Below are positions 23,924 to 32,111 of a DNA stretch of 32,823 nucleotides, one piece after another. Both the position numbers and the translations under genes were made by a program. How positions within the stretch are numbered: the stretch's first letter is position 1; each line of letters opens with the position of its first letter. The DNA lies in NCBI GenBank assembly GCA_964351905.1, contig CAYGPG010000019.1, forward strand, positions 1-32,823. Direction: 5' to 3'. The notes under the pieces are model-generated. The model was given only the letters and a program-made list of their open reading frames with translations, did no database searches and was not told the DNA's origin. Origin of the DNA: GCA-2708415 sp964351905 (GTDB lineage Bacteria > Pseudomonadota > Alphaproteobacteria > Micavibrionales > Micavibrionaceae).

Positions 23924-24706
23924 ATGAGTGCTTGGAAATGGGATTTGAGAGAAGCGCTCTCTATAGTAAAGTCAACGTATTCTCAAGATTGGGGGGGCTA
24001 TCAAAAACTTCATGGTGATCTTCTAAATGATCCTTCGATTAAATTTTTTAAGAATGAAGAGATAACCGGATACGTATCGGGAGAAGGCCAGCCTGTTGTT
24101 TTTATTCATGGCTCACCTGCAAATGCTCTTCGTTGGTCGGAATATTTAAAAAATGCTCCTAAGGGCTATAGTTTTATTTCAATTGATCGCATGGGTTTTG
24201 GTCAGAGACGTGACAGACAAGCAAATTTAGAAGATGACTACAAATTGATTAAGGAATTTATCTCTAAGCATAAATCTTCTATTATCGTTGGGCATTCTCT
24301 CGGTGGAGCAATTAGCTTACGTCTTGCTACTGAATTAAACGTAAAAGGGCTTCTTCTGATCGCTGCTTCCTTAGATCCTGATTTAGAAAAACAAGCGTTT
24401 TTACAAGAAATAATAAGGCTGAAGCCTTTTTCTTGGTTGTTAAGCCGTTCTGTTAGAAGCAGTAATGAAGAAATGTTTCAACTAACATCTTTTATGCGTA
24501 AAACAGAAAAAGCACTTTCTAATTTTCAAGTGCCTACTGAACTTATTCACCCCCTTGATGATCGTCTTGTTTCAGCAGAAAATATTTTTTATGCTGAAAA
24601 GCATATTAAGAATTTAAATGTTGTTTCGCCTGAAACAGGTGGGCATTCCATCCCTTGGACACAGCAAGATTTGATTATGAATTCAATTCAGGAGCTTGCC
24701 GCATGA
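23924..24706 (+). CDS. Alpha/beta-hydrolase-fold protein
   Basis: A 260-residue alpha/beta hydrolase, substrate unknown. The complete catalytic machinery is visible: oxyanion loop HGSPAN at 62-67, nucleophile elbow GHSLGG with Ser125, acid in HPLDDR (Asp212/213) and GGHSIP with His241. No signal peptide is present, so it probably acts in the cytoplasm. It begins 8 nt after lolD and its TGA overlaps the DedA start, so it is co-transcribed with the envelope genes around it. The gene is somewhat AT-rich. It could be an esterase or lipase acting on a lipid precursor; that is inference from neighbours only. Confidence 0.85.
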   Translation: MSAWKWDLREALSIVKSTYSQDWGGYQKLHGDLLNDPSIKFFKNEEITGYVSGEGQPVVFIHGSPANALRWSEYLKNAPKGYSFISIDRMGFGQRRDRQANLEDDYKLIKEFISKHKSSIIVGHSLGGAISLRLATELNVKGLLLIAASLDPDLEKQAFLQEIIRLKPFSWLLSRSVRSSNEEMFQLTSFMRKTEKALSNFQVPTELIHPLDDRLVSAENIFYAEKHIKNLNVVSPETGGHSIPWTQQDLIMNSIQELAA

Positions 24707-25296
24707 ACGAATTAGATTTTATGCAATTGGGTGAAGTTTTTGCAGATAAACCATGGATTATCTGCCTATTTATATTTCTTTTTACATTCGTCTTGGAAGA
24801 TGTGGCAACTGTCTCTGCGGCGCTTCTCGCATCATACGATTATTTACCCGTTGAATCAGCTTATATCTGTTTATTGGCTGGTATTATTTTGGGTGATATT
24901 GGTCTTTATGGCTTGGGTTATGGCGCATCAAAATTTAAATGGGCAAAAGCGATATTAGATAAAAAACGCGTTGTTATGGTTCATAATTGGTTAGATGAAC
25001 GTGAAGTTATAGCTGTTTTGGCGGCGCGCTTTGTTCCAGGGGCGCGATTACCAACATATACGGCCATGGGCTTTTTTAGGCTGTCATTTTTTAAATTTAT
25101 GATGACAGTTTTTGTGGCCAGTGTTATCTGGACAACAATTTTATTCGCTGCTGTTTTTATAATCGGTGAAGTTTTTGTTGAGCAGTTACACGCTTGGAGA
25201 ATTCCAATGGCAGTAATCATGATCTTAGCAGTCATAATATTGCCGCGATTAATTCAAGTTGTTTATAAAAGAAAGAAGAAACATGAGTGCACTTAA
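24703..25296 (+). CDS. DedA / VTT-domain membrane protein
   Basis: A 197-residue polytopic membrane protein of the DedA (SNARE-associated, VTT) family; members are linked to undecaprenyl-phosphate or phospholipid flipping. Family signatures are GIILGDIGLYGLGYGAS near 60-76, and ARFVPGARLPTYTAMGFFRL from about 108 with Arg109 and Arg115, the re-entrant-loop region. The acidic pair Glu32-Asp33 in FVLEDVATVSAA is also typical. I chose ATG 24703 (MNELDFMQLG), which overlaps the hydrolase stop as ATGA; the frame from 24655 has no support. The 3' end overlaps the ATP-grasp gene by 14 nt, showing close coupling. Confidence 0.88.
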   Translation: MNELDFMQLGEVFADKPWIICLFIFLFTFVLEDVATVSAALLASYDYLPVESAYICLLAGIILGDIGLYGLGYGASKFKWAKAILDKKRVVMVHNWLDEREVIAVLAARFVPGARLPTYTAMGFFRLSFFKFMMTVFVASVIWTTILFAAVFIIGEVFVEQLHAWRIPMAVIMILAVIILPRLIQVVYKRKKKHECT

Positions 25297-26446
25297 AGAA
25301 ACACAAGATCAAGTTGACCCGCGTTTTAATAATCCTGATTACATTATGCGAACAAATCGTATTCCGCATGAAGGGATGCCGCCTATTGATGAAACAGCAC
25401 CACCGACTTCATATTTTGAATTTTGGCCAAGTTGGAAGTTTTATACCCCTATGGCACTTTACATGGCTTGGTTGTCTTTACGTTATGGAGGAATTACATT
25501 GCCAAGCGCGGTAAACCCACACTTTGATAATGGTGGCATTGTTGGTGAGTCTAAACGTGGTATTTTAGATTTAATTGCGAGTGGTAAATCTTCTAAGTAC
25601 GTAGCAAAATATATCTCAATTGAAAAAGCTGGGTCAGATACACTCGCGCGCGCAAAAGTAGAAGTTAAAAAGCATAATATTCAATTCCCCGTGGTGGCAA
25701 AACCAGATAACGGATGTCGCGGCATGGGCGTTCAACCACTCTATGATGAAAGCTATTTGGATAAATATATTGAAGACTATCCAGAGGAGGAGACTTTTAT
25801 TTTGCAGGAATTGATAGAATGGGAGGCCGAAGGCGGTGTCTTTTACGTGCGCCAACCTGATGAAAAAAAAGGTAAAATTATTTCTTTAACTCTAAAATAC
25901 TTCCCTTACGTGACAGGCGATGGAAAAAGCACGTTAAAAGAATTAATTGAAAACGATCCCCGTGCAGGACAATTAAAACATATTTATCTTCCAAGGCACG
26001 AAAACCGTTGGGATATGGTCTTACCCAAAGATCAACCCTTTAGAATTGCTTTTACAGGGTCACACTCCCGCGGTACGATTTTTAAAAATGGTAATGAGTT
26101 TATTACCGATAAAATGGCAGAGCTGTTTGATGAAATTACCCGCGAAATTCCAGAATTTTATTTTGGTCGCATTGACGTACGTTTTAAATCAATGAAGGAT
26201 TTAGAAACGGGCGAAAATTTAAAAATCATGGAAATTAATGGCGCAACTGGTGAAGTCACCCATGTCTGGGATTCTAAAAACACGTTGACGCAGGCCTATA
26301 AAGATTTGGCGCAGCAATATAAATTGCTCTACCAAATTGGCGCAAAGAACCGAAAGCGTGGCTTTAAACCCGATAGCCTTTGGTCGATTTTCAAAGAATA
26401 TTTGGGCTATAAAAAATTAGTGGATCAATATCCCCCTACACATTAA
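25283..26446 (+). CDS. ATP-grasp superfamily ligase-like protein
   Basis: A 387-residue protein with an ATP-grasp fold, the family of carboxylate-amine ligases such as D-Ala-D-Ala ligase. It has FPVVAKPDNGCRGMGV from Phe135 (nucleotide-binding strand and glycine-rich loop), EGGVFYVRQP, FGRIDVRF, and the metal-binding IMEINGA at about 315-321 with Glu317 and Asn319. Residues 40-75 (FEFWPSWKFYTPMALYMAW) form a conserved hydrophobic N-terminal segment that may touch the membrane. Start ATG 25283 is chosen because the longer frame runs into the DedA gene. Substrates are unknown; linkage to DedA hints at a lipid or cell-envelope carboxylate. Some databases label such proteins D-alanine ligase-like, but I would not assign that activity. 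Confidence 0.8.
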   Translation: MSALKETQDQVDPRFNNPDYIMRTNRIPHEGMPPIDETAPPTSYFEFWPSWKFYTPMALYMAWLSLRYGGITLPSAVNPHFDNGGIVGESKRGILDLIASGKSSKYVAKYISIEKAGSDTLARAKVEVKKHNIQFPVVAKPDNGCRGMGVQPLYDESYLDKYIEDYPEEETFILQELIEWEAEGGVFYVRQPDEKKGKIISLTLKYFPYVTGDGKSTLKELIENDPRAGQLKHIYLPRHENRWDMVLPKDQPFRIAFTGSHSRGTIFKNGNEFITDKMAELFDEITREIPEFYFGRIDVRFKSMKDLETGENLKIMEINGATGEVTHVWDSKNTLTQAYKDLAQQYKLLYQIGAKNRKRGFKPDSLWSIFKEYLGYKKLVDQYPPTH

Positions 26447-26499
26447 GAGCCGCATTAAAGCGCGGAAAACTAGAATTTCTCTATGGTTTTTAGCGTTTT

Positions 26500-26505
26500 G
26501 ATAAT
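26500..26505 (+). promoter_or_regulatory. Possible -10 element upstream of dnaE
   Basis: GATAAT lies 14 nt before the dnaE ATG, which would give a very short leader. The -35 region is poor (TTTCTC), and no Shine-Dalgarno precedes the ATG. The 73-bp gap after the ATP-grasp gene contains nothing else convincing. Confidence 0.25.
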
Positions 26506-26519
26506 GCTACTCTAACCCT

Positions 26520-29500
26520 ATGTTTAATCCTGCTGAATTTGTTCATCTGCACGTGCATTCTGCCTATTCTTTGGCGGAAGGTGCGCTGCGTACTAAAGAA
26601 ATAGTGGAGCTTTGCGCGGCGGATAAAATGCCCGCAGTGGCAGTGACAGACTCCAATAACATGTTCGGCGCACTTGAATTTTCAATGGCGGCAACGGGCA
26701 AGGGCGTTCAACCCATCTTAGGGTGCCAATTAAATGTAGGCGAAGTAGAACAGCAGCTTGTCTTGCTCGTCCAAAATGAACTGGGCTACAAAAACCTATC
26801 AAAACTCATTAGTGATGCCTACATGGAAGGCGATGTCACAAAATTGGTGGCGACTTCGTTTGCCGAATTAAAAAATCATAACGATGGTTTGATTTGTTTA
26901 TCAGGTGGAGCTCTTAAAGGTTTTACAGCCGAAAAAGACATTTTGGCTTTAAAAGAAATTTTTGGTGACAGCTTTTATATTGAGCTTCAACGCCACGGTA
27001 TGCGTGAAGAAGATATGCATGAAGAGGCCTTAATTGATTTGGCCTACGCGCATAATATTCCTCTTGTCGCAACCAATGATGCATATTTCGGCACGCCAGA
27101 AATGCATGAAGCGCATGATGCGCTCCTTTGTATCGCCGCAGGTCGCTATATCACCGAAGAAGACCGTCGTAAGGTCACAAAGCAACATTATCTAAAAACG
27201 CCTCAAGAAATGATTGAACTGTTTTCGGATATTCCCGAAGCGACTCAAAACACGGTTCAAATTGCCCAACGCTGTTCTTTTATTCTAAAGGCGATTGATC
27301 CGCTTCTACCCCCATTTGATACGGCAGAAGGACGTGATGAGGTTGAAGAATTAAAAGTTCAAGCCCGCGAAGGATTAGAATGGCGTCTTGATACGTTTGA
27401 AAATCATGCGGAGCGTGAGGTTTACTTTAAACGCCTAGATTTTGAGCTGGATGTCATTATCGGTATGGGCTTCCCAGGATACTTCCTTATTTGTGCGGAT
27501 TTCATCCAGTGGGCAAAAGATCATAATATCCCCGTAGGACCAGGGCGTGGATCTGGCGCGGGATCGGTTGTCGCATGGGCGCTAAAAATTACGGACCTTG
27601 ATCCGTTGCAATTTAATTTGCTGTTTGAGCGTTTTTTGAATCCTGAACGTGTATCCATGCCTGACTTTGACGTGGATTTTTGCCAAGACCGCCGCGGCGA
27701 AGTCATTACCTATGTTCAGGAAAAATACGGTAAAGACCGTGTCGCGCAGATTATTACCTTTGGTAAATTACAAGCGCGTGCGGTCGTGCGGGATGTAGGG
27801 CGAGTGCTTCAAATGCCTTATGGCTTGGTAGACCGCTTGGCGAAGATGATTCCCAATAACCCAGCCGCGCCCACGACTTTGCAAGAAGCCTTAGATGCTG
27901 ATCCAGATTTTCGCGCCGAAGTGGCAAAGGATGAACTCGCTGAAAAACTCATCGATATTGCTTTAAAATTAGAAGGGCTGTTCCGTCACGCTTCCACTCA
28001 TGCTGCCGGTTTGGTGATTGGGGATCGTCCTTTGCATGAGCTTGTGCCGCTGTATCGTGATCCACGCTCCGACATGCCCGTAACGCAATTCAACATGAAA
28101 TATGTGGAGCAGGCGGGGCTGGTCAAGTTTGACTTCTTGGGGCTTAAAACACTCACCGTTGTACAAAAGGCCTTAGAATTCGTTAAAGAAACTAAAGGCG
28201 AAGAACACGATATCCTCAAAATTCCACTCGATAATGAGGATAGCTATAAGCTTATGTCATCAGGTATTTCAACGGGCGTGTTCCAGTTGGAAAGTACGGG
28301 GATGAAAGACGTGCTGCGTAAAATGAAGCCAACACGGTTTGAGGATATCATCGCGCTTGTCTCGCTTTATCGCCCAGGCCCCATGGATAATATTCCAAAA
28401 TATATTTCTATTAAGGATGGGCATGAAGACCCTGATTACCTTCACCCCAAACTGCAACCCATTTTGGAAGAAACTTTTGGGATCATGATTTATCAGGAAC
28501 AAGTCATGCAGGCCGCGCAAATTTTGGCGGGTTACTCCCTTGGCGGCGCGGATTTACTCCGCCGTGCGATGGGTAAGAAAATTCAAGCGGAGATGGATGC
28601 GGAGCGTATTAAGTTTGTTGACGGAGCCGCAGCCAATAACAATGTACCTTCTGAACAATCTTCTGCCATCTTTGACCAAATCGCGAAGTTCGCAGGGTAT
28701 GGATTTAATAAATCACACGCCGCGGCCTATGCACTTATTGCTTATCAAACCGCATGGTTGAAGGCGAATTATCCCGTTGAATTTATGGCGGCGTCCATGA
28801 CGCTCGATTACGGGAATACAGATAAGTTAAGCGTGTTTAAGCAAGAACTTGACCGCATGGGCATTGAGCTATTACCTCCTGACATTAATAAATCTGGCGT
28901 TATGTTCCGTGTGGAAGGGGACGCCGTCCGCTATGCCTTAGCGGCCTTAAAGGGAGTGGGTGAGGGCGCGATGGAAAAAATCATTGCCGAACGTGAAGAA
29001 AGCGGCGACTTCAAAGACATGGCTGATTTCATCTCCCGTCTTGATACGAAGGTTATGAATAAGCGCCAATTTGATGGCCTCATTTGTTCAGGCGCTTTTG
29101 ATAGCTTTAATACCAACCGCTCCGAACTTTACGGAAACATGGAAATGCTCCTCCGTCATGCGTCAAGCTTGGCGCAAGAACGTGAGAGCGGGCAATCAAG
29201 CCTCTTTGGTGGCGGCGATGTAGGTAGTGATATGCCAGGTTACGCCCCGACCGAACCTTGGGATAGCTTAGAAACACTCAGCCACGAATTTGGAGCAGTT
29301 GGCTTTTATCTCTCCGCTCATCCGTTGGATGCACGGATGGAGCAACTCGAGAAAATGGGCGTGACGCCGCTTAATCGCGTGGCTCATAAAATTTCTCGCT
29401 CGCCTTCAGGGCGTGTATCCATGGCGGGAATTTTAATCCGTAAACAAGAACGCGTATCGGCCAAAACAGGCAATAAATTTGCGTTCTTACAACTCTCTGA

Positions 29501-29894
29501 CTCCACGGGTGTTTATGAAGTTATGATTTTCTCTGAAACTTTGGCGCGAGCGCGGGAATTCCTTGTGCCGGGAACAGGCTTGTTGATTGCCGCAGATGCA
29601 GAGATGAAAGATGAGGAGCTACGCTTTCTTGGGCAAATTATCCAACCCCTCGATGAAGCCGTGGCAGATAAAGTCCGTGATCTAAAAATCCACATTGACG
29701 CGACAGAACCCGTTCAACGCCTTCACGATATTCTAAAAATTAGCGGGGCAGGGAACGTCAAAATCCACCTCTACGCGCATTTAAAAGAGGGGCACATCGC
29801 CGAAATAGAACTAAAAGGCAAATACAACATCCCCCAAGACATGATGAGCCTCCTCCAAAAAACCCCAGGCTATATTAAGCACAGTGAGGGTTAG
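26520..29894 (+). CDS. dnaE: DNA polymerase III alpha subunit
   Basis: Replicative polymerase catalytic subunit. The 1124-residue protein has an N-terminal PHP domain (FVHLHVHSAYSLAEG, His9, His11, His13), the polymerase palm with catalytic aspartates in PDFDVDFCQDRRGE (Asp384 and Asp386) and VKFDFLGLKTL (Asp538), the finger region GPGRGSGAGSVVAW, and FAGYGFNKSHAAAYA. Helix-hairpin-helix (ALKGVGEGAMEKI) and OB-fold (SMAGILIRKQERVSAKTG) domains follow. It is the DnaE1 type of normal length. The start ATG lacks a Shine-Dalgarno. It ends 4 nt before the convergent minus-strand gene, with no terminator between them. Confidence 0.97.
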   Translation: MFNPAEFVHLHVHSAYSLAEGALRTKEIVELCAADKMPAVAVTDSNNMFGALEFSMAATGKGVQPILGCQLNVGEVEQQLVLLVQNELGYKNLSKLISDAYMEGDVTKLVATSFAELKNHNDGLICLSGGALKGFTAEKDILALKEIFGDSFYIELQRHGMREEDMHEEALIDLAYAHNIPLVATNDAYFGTPEMHEAHDALLCIAAGRYITEEDRRKVTKQHYLKTPQEMIELFSDIPEATQNTVQIAQRCSFILKAIDPLLPPFDTAEGRDEVEELKVQAREGLEWRLDTFENHAEREVYFKRLDFELDVIIGMGFPGYFLICADFIQWAKDHNIPVGPGRGSGAGSVVAWALKITDLDPLQFNLLFERFLNPERVSMPDFDVDFCQDRRGEVITYVQEKYGKDRVAQIITFGKLQARAVVRDVGRVLQMPYGLVDRLAKMIPNNPAAPTTLQEALDADPDFRAEVAKDELAEKLIDIALKLEGLFRHASTHAAGLVIGDRPLHELVPLYRDPRSDMPVTQFNMKYVEQAGLVKFDFLGLKTLTVVQKALEFVKETKGEEHDILKIPLDNEDSYKLMSSGISTGVFQLESTGMKDVLRKMKPTRFEDIIALVSLYRPGPMDNIPKYISIKDGHEDPDYLHPKLQPILEETFGIMIYQEQVMQAAQILAGYSLGGADLLRRAMGKKIQAEMDAERIKFVDGAAANNNVPSEQSSAIFDQIAKFAGYGFNKSHAAAYALIAYQTAWLKANYPVEFMAASMTLDYGNTDKLSVFKQELDRMGIELLPPDINKSGVMFRVEGDAVRYALAALKGVGEGAMEKIIAEREESGDFKDMADFISRLDTKVMNKRQFDGLICSGAFDSFNTNRSELYGNMEMLLRHASSLAQERESGQSSLFGGGDVGSDMPGYAPTEPWDSLETLSHEFGAVGFYLSAHPLDARMEQLEKMGVTPLNRVAHKISRSPSGRVSMAGILIRKQERVSAKTGNKFAFLQLSDSTGVYEVMIFSETLARAREFLVPGTGLLIAADAEMKDEELRFLGQIIQPLDEAVADKVRDLKIHIDATEPVQRLHDILKISGAGNVKIHLYAHLKEGHIAEIELKGKYNIPQDMMSLLQKTPGYIKHSEG

Positions 29895-29898
29895 GTAG

Positions 29899-30861
29899 TT
29901 AAGGGAAAGGCACTATTTCACGTGCATTGCCATTAGACCCCATAACAAAACGATTATAAACTATTTCATTCCAAAAGTTAGTTTCTACGGAATTATGAGA
30001 TATTATTAAACTATCTTTACAAAGTAATTGCCCCAAAGCAGTTTTAGCACTCTGCACTGTTGGTATTGGCCTACCTGAAAAATTTCTATCGGTCCAGTCA
30101 CTACCGTTTTCAAAGAAAGTAAATATATTACTCACATATAAGCAAGCCAATCTTGTGTCACCTAAAACTTTAACAACACTCGCTATAGATATTTCATCGC
30201 AAACATCCAGTGTTAATGAACCAATTTTTCCTGCCTTAGCGAGTTGATGTACATAATTATAATGTTCATCATCGTCATACCATATTAATTCTGCAGGAGG
30301 TTTTCTTACAAAAGGGCTAACAATAGGCATGGCTCCTAAATATGACATAGAGCTTCTATAGTGATTTCCTGCAGTGTGTGGGTTGCTAACACCATAAAAG
30401 TATTGGTGTAGGGTTTCATTTTCTGCTGCCGCTAAAACTCTTAGCCTTATTGTTTCTTCGGCATCTTTATTTAACTTTGCAAATTCGACTTTATCTTCAC
30501 ACTCAGCAAGCAGTTTTAGAAAAACATCCCAGAAAATTTTTTGATGAGGATTAACATCAAATAAGATTCCAGCATCAGAGCACATGGCGGCAATATAACT
30601 TAGGTTGATTATACCTGCGCCCCCCATGTAAATGCCGCCCTTATATTTTTCAGAGGTTTCAAATCCTTTAACTTTGCCATAATGTTCTTCTCCTCTATTA
30701 CCGAAGAAAATTTCACCACCATAATACTGACCAGGTTTATGTAGATAGGCTCGACCACCTCCAGAAGCGAAGGCAAGTAAATTTTGTTGATCGTGTTCGA
30801 TAGTTTTATCTAAGCTATCGATGACACTAGCAAAAGTAATATCTCCGAAGGTTTTTAACAT
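29899..30861 (-). CDS. Protein of unknown function, possibly with a methyltransferase-like fold
   Basis: A 320-residue soluble protein I do not recognise. The stretch IYMGGAGIINLSYIAAMCSD, followed by AGILFDVNPHQKIFWDVF, resembles the glycine-rich loop and acidic residue of a Rossmann-type SAM-binding fold, and DTRLACLYVSNIF resembles a later core strand. This is weak, so I assign no activity. The gene is AT-rich and runs against dnaE and rpsB between two universally conserved genes, suggesting insertion. It has a near-consensus promoter whose predicted start point coincides with the ATG, and no Shine-Dalgarno. Confidence 0.65.
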   Translation of the reverse strand: MLKTFGDITFASVIDSLDKTIEHDQQNLLAFASGGGRAYLHKPGQYYGGEIFFGNRGEEHYGKVKGFETSEKYKGGIYMGGAGIINLSYIAAMCSDAGILFDVNPHQKIFWDVFLKLLAECEDKVEFAKLNKDAEETIRLRVLAAAENETLHQYFYGVSNPHTAGNHYRSSMSYLGAMPIVSPFVRKPPAELIWYDDDEHYNYVHQLAKAGKIGSLTLDVCDEISIASVVKVLGDTRLACLYVSNIFTFFENGSDWTDRNFSGRPIPTVQSAKTALGQLLCKDSLIISHNSVETNFWNEIVYNRFVMGSNGNAREIVPFP

Positions 30862-30866
30862 AACTG

Positions 30867-30895
30867 CTTATCAAGTAGTTTTTATGTTATGTCAA
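30867..30895 (-). promoter_or_regulatory. Strong sigma-70-type promoter giving a probably leaderless transcript
   Basis: On the minus strand TTGACA (30895-30890) is followed after exactly 17 nt by GATAAG (30872-30867). The -35 is perfect and the -10 matches four of six positions. The expected start point, 6-8 nt further, falls on the ATG at 30861-30859, so the mRNA would lack a 5' leader. Confidence 0.55.
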
Positions 30896-31072
30896 CAATT
30901 ATATTTCTTCTTGCATTATTCGCCAAAACCCCATAAAACACCCCTAATTCTGCAATTATGCAGAAAATTCACAGATACGATTCCTTATCCAGTGTGTTGG
31001 AGTCCTCCCGTTTACGGGTATGACGATTAAATAACACCAAGGCGTATCGAGGAAATAACTGGCTTTTTTTTT

Positions 31073-31101
31073 GGCCTCAGGCGGGTAAACCCGCTATGGC
31101 C
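31073..31101 (+). promoter_or_regulatory. Hairpin in the rpsB leader
   Basis: GGCC (31073-31076) pairs with GGCC (31098-31101), enclosing GCGGGT/ACCCGC (31081-31094). It lies after a T9 run and 22 nt before the Shine-Dalgarno. S2 operons are often autoregulated through the leader, so this could be a control element, but it could equally be another palindromic repeat. Confidence 0.35.
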
Positions 31102-31137
31102 GCTAAACAGAAATATTGATATAAAGGAGAAATAATC

Positions 31138-32004
31138 ATGACTATGCCTACATTTAAAATGAAAGAACTGCTGGAAGCCGGCGTTCATTTTGGTCACCAC
31201 ACTCGCCGTTGGAACCCAAAGATGCAAAAATACATCTTTGGTGTGCGTAACGGTATCCACATTATGGATTTACAACAAACAACACCAATGTTGAGCAATG
31301 CGCTTCAAGCGATGCGTGATATTGTTGCCAAAGGCGGTCGTGTTCTTTTTGTGGGAACAAAGCACCAAGCCAAATCAAAAATTGCGGACGCGGCAAAGCG
31401 TTCAGGTCAATATTACGTGAACCACCGTTGGTTGGGTGGTATGATGACAAACTGGAAGACAATGTCCAAGTCCATTTCACGTTTACGCGAAATCACAGAT
31501 ATCTTAGCCAAAGGCGAAGCCTCTGGTCTTAAGAAGAAAGAACTTCTTATGATGGAGCGCGAGCAAGAAAAACTTGAGCTTGCTCTGGGTGGTATTAAAG
31601 ATATGGGTGGACAGCCTGATGCAATTTTCGTGATTGACGTGAATCAAGAAGATATTGCTGTTTTAGAAGCGAACAAGCTTGGTATTCCTGTTTTTGCGAT
31701 CCTTGATTCAAATTCAAACCCAGAAGGCGTTGATTTCCCAATTCCAGGTAATGATGACGCGTTGCGCGCTATCTCTTTATATTGTGACCTGTTCACTGAA
31801 GCTGTTCTTGATGGTCTACAGGCTGAAATGGCGTCTGCGGGTAAAGATGCTGGTGCAGCCGTTGGCGATGATGTGAAAACAAAAGCAGCCAAAAAAGCGA
31901 CAGCGAAGAAATCTGCTCCTAAAGCAGAAGAAAAATCAGAAGAGGCCCCTAAAGCTGAGGAAGCTGAAGCGGAAAAGCCTAAAAAAGCTGCATCTGCAGG
32001 TTAA
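31138..32004 (+). CDS. rpsB: 30S ribosomal protein S2
   Basis: Small-subunit ribosomal protein that joins late in assembly and helps hold bS1. The 288-residue protein contains LLEAGVHFGHHTRRWNPKMQ near the start, GRVLFVGTKHQAK, YYVNHRWLGGMMTNWKT, PDAIFVIDVNQE and GIPVFAILDSN, all S2 hallmarks. AAAGGAGA stands 8 nt before ATG 31138; a second in-frame ATG two codons on is possible. After about residue 240 there is a Lys/Ala/Glu-rich tail (KKATAKKSAPKAEEKSEE), a low-complexity extension common in alphaproteobacterial S2. tsf follows, as in most bacteria. Confidence 0.97.
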   Translation: MTMPTFKMKELLEAGVHFGHHTRRWNPKMQKYIFGVRNGIHIMDLQQTTPMLSNALQAMRDIVAKGGRVLFVGTKHQAKSKIADAAKRSGQYYVNHRWLGGMMTNWKTMSKSISRLREITDILAKGEASGLKKKELLMMEREQEKLELALGGIKDMGGQPDAIFVIDVNQEDIAVLEANKLGIPVFAILDSNSNPEGVDFPIPGNDDALRAISLYCDLFTEAVLDGLQAEMASAGKDAGAAVGDDVKTKAAKKATAKKSAPKAEEKSEEAPKAEEAEAEKPKKAASAG

Positions 32005-32017
32005 TATATAATAAATG

Positions 32018-32084
32018 CACATCCCAGCGAAAGCTGGGATCTTGCGACCATAATTTAATAGATCCCAGTTTGCACTGGGATGTG
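32018..32084. repeat. Bipartite palindromic repeat between rpsB and tsf
   Basis: CAC, then ATCCCAGC-GAAA-GCTGGGAT (32021-32040), a 21-nt spacer, ATCCCAGT-TTGC-ACTGGGAT (32062-32081), then GTG. The left half is identical to the left half of the repeat inside the exported-protein gene at 19398. Read on the other strand, the right loop is GCAA, another GNRA tetraloop. Confidence 0.9.
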
Positions 32085-32111
32085 ATGAACTTAAGATAAA
32101 GGATAAAGAAA

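Larger units (their letters stand above)
30862..31137. other. Intergenic region upstream of rpsB
   Basis: This 276-bp gap holds the minus-strand promoter described separately, a possible rpsB promoter (TTGCAT 30911-30916, 17-nt spacing, TAAAAC 30934-30939, weak), a degenerate palindrome CCCGT-TT-ACGGG (31007-31018) followed by TATGACG that resembles a decayed half-site, a run of nine Ts at 31064-31072, and a hairpin just before rpsB. Confidence 0.45.

Noticed and set aside
31064..31072. T9 run as an intrinsic terminator before rpsB
   Set aside because: No stable stem directly precedes it on the plus strand.
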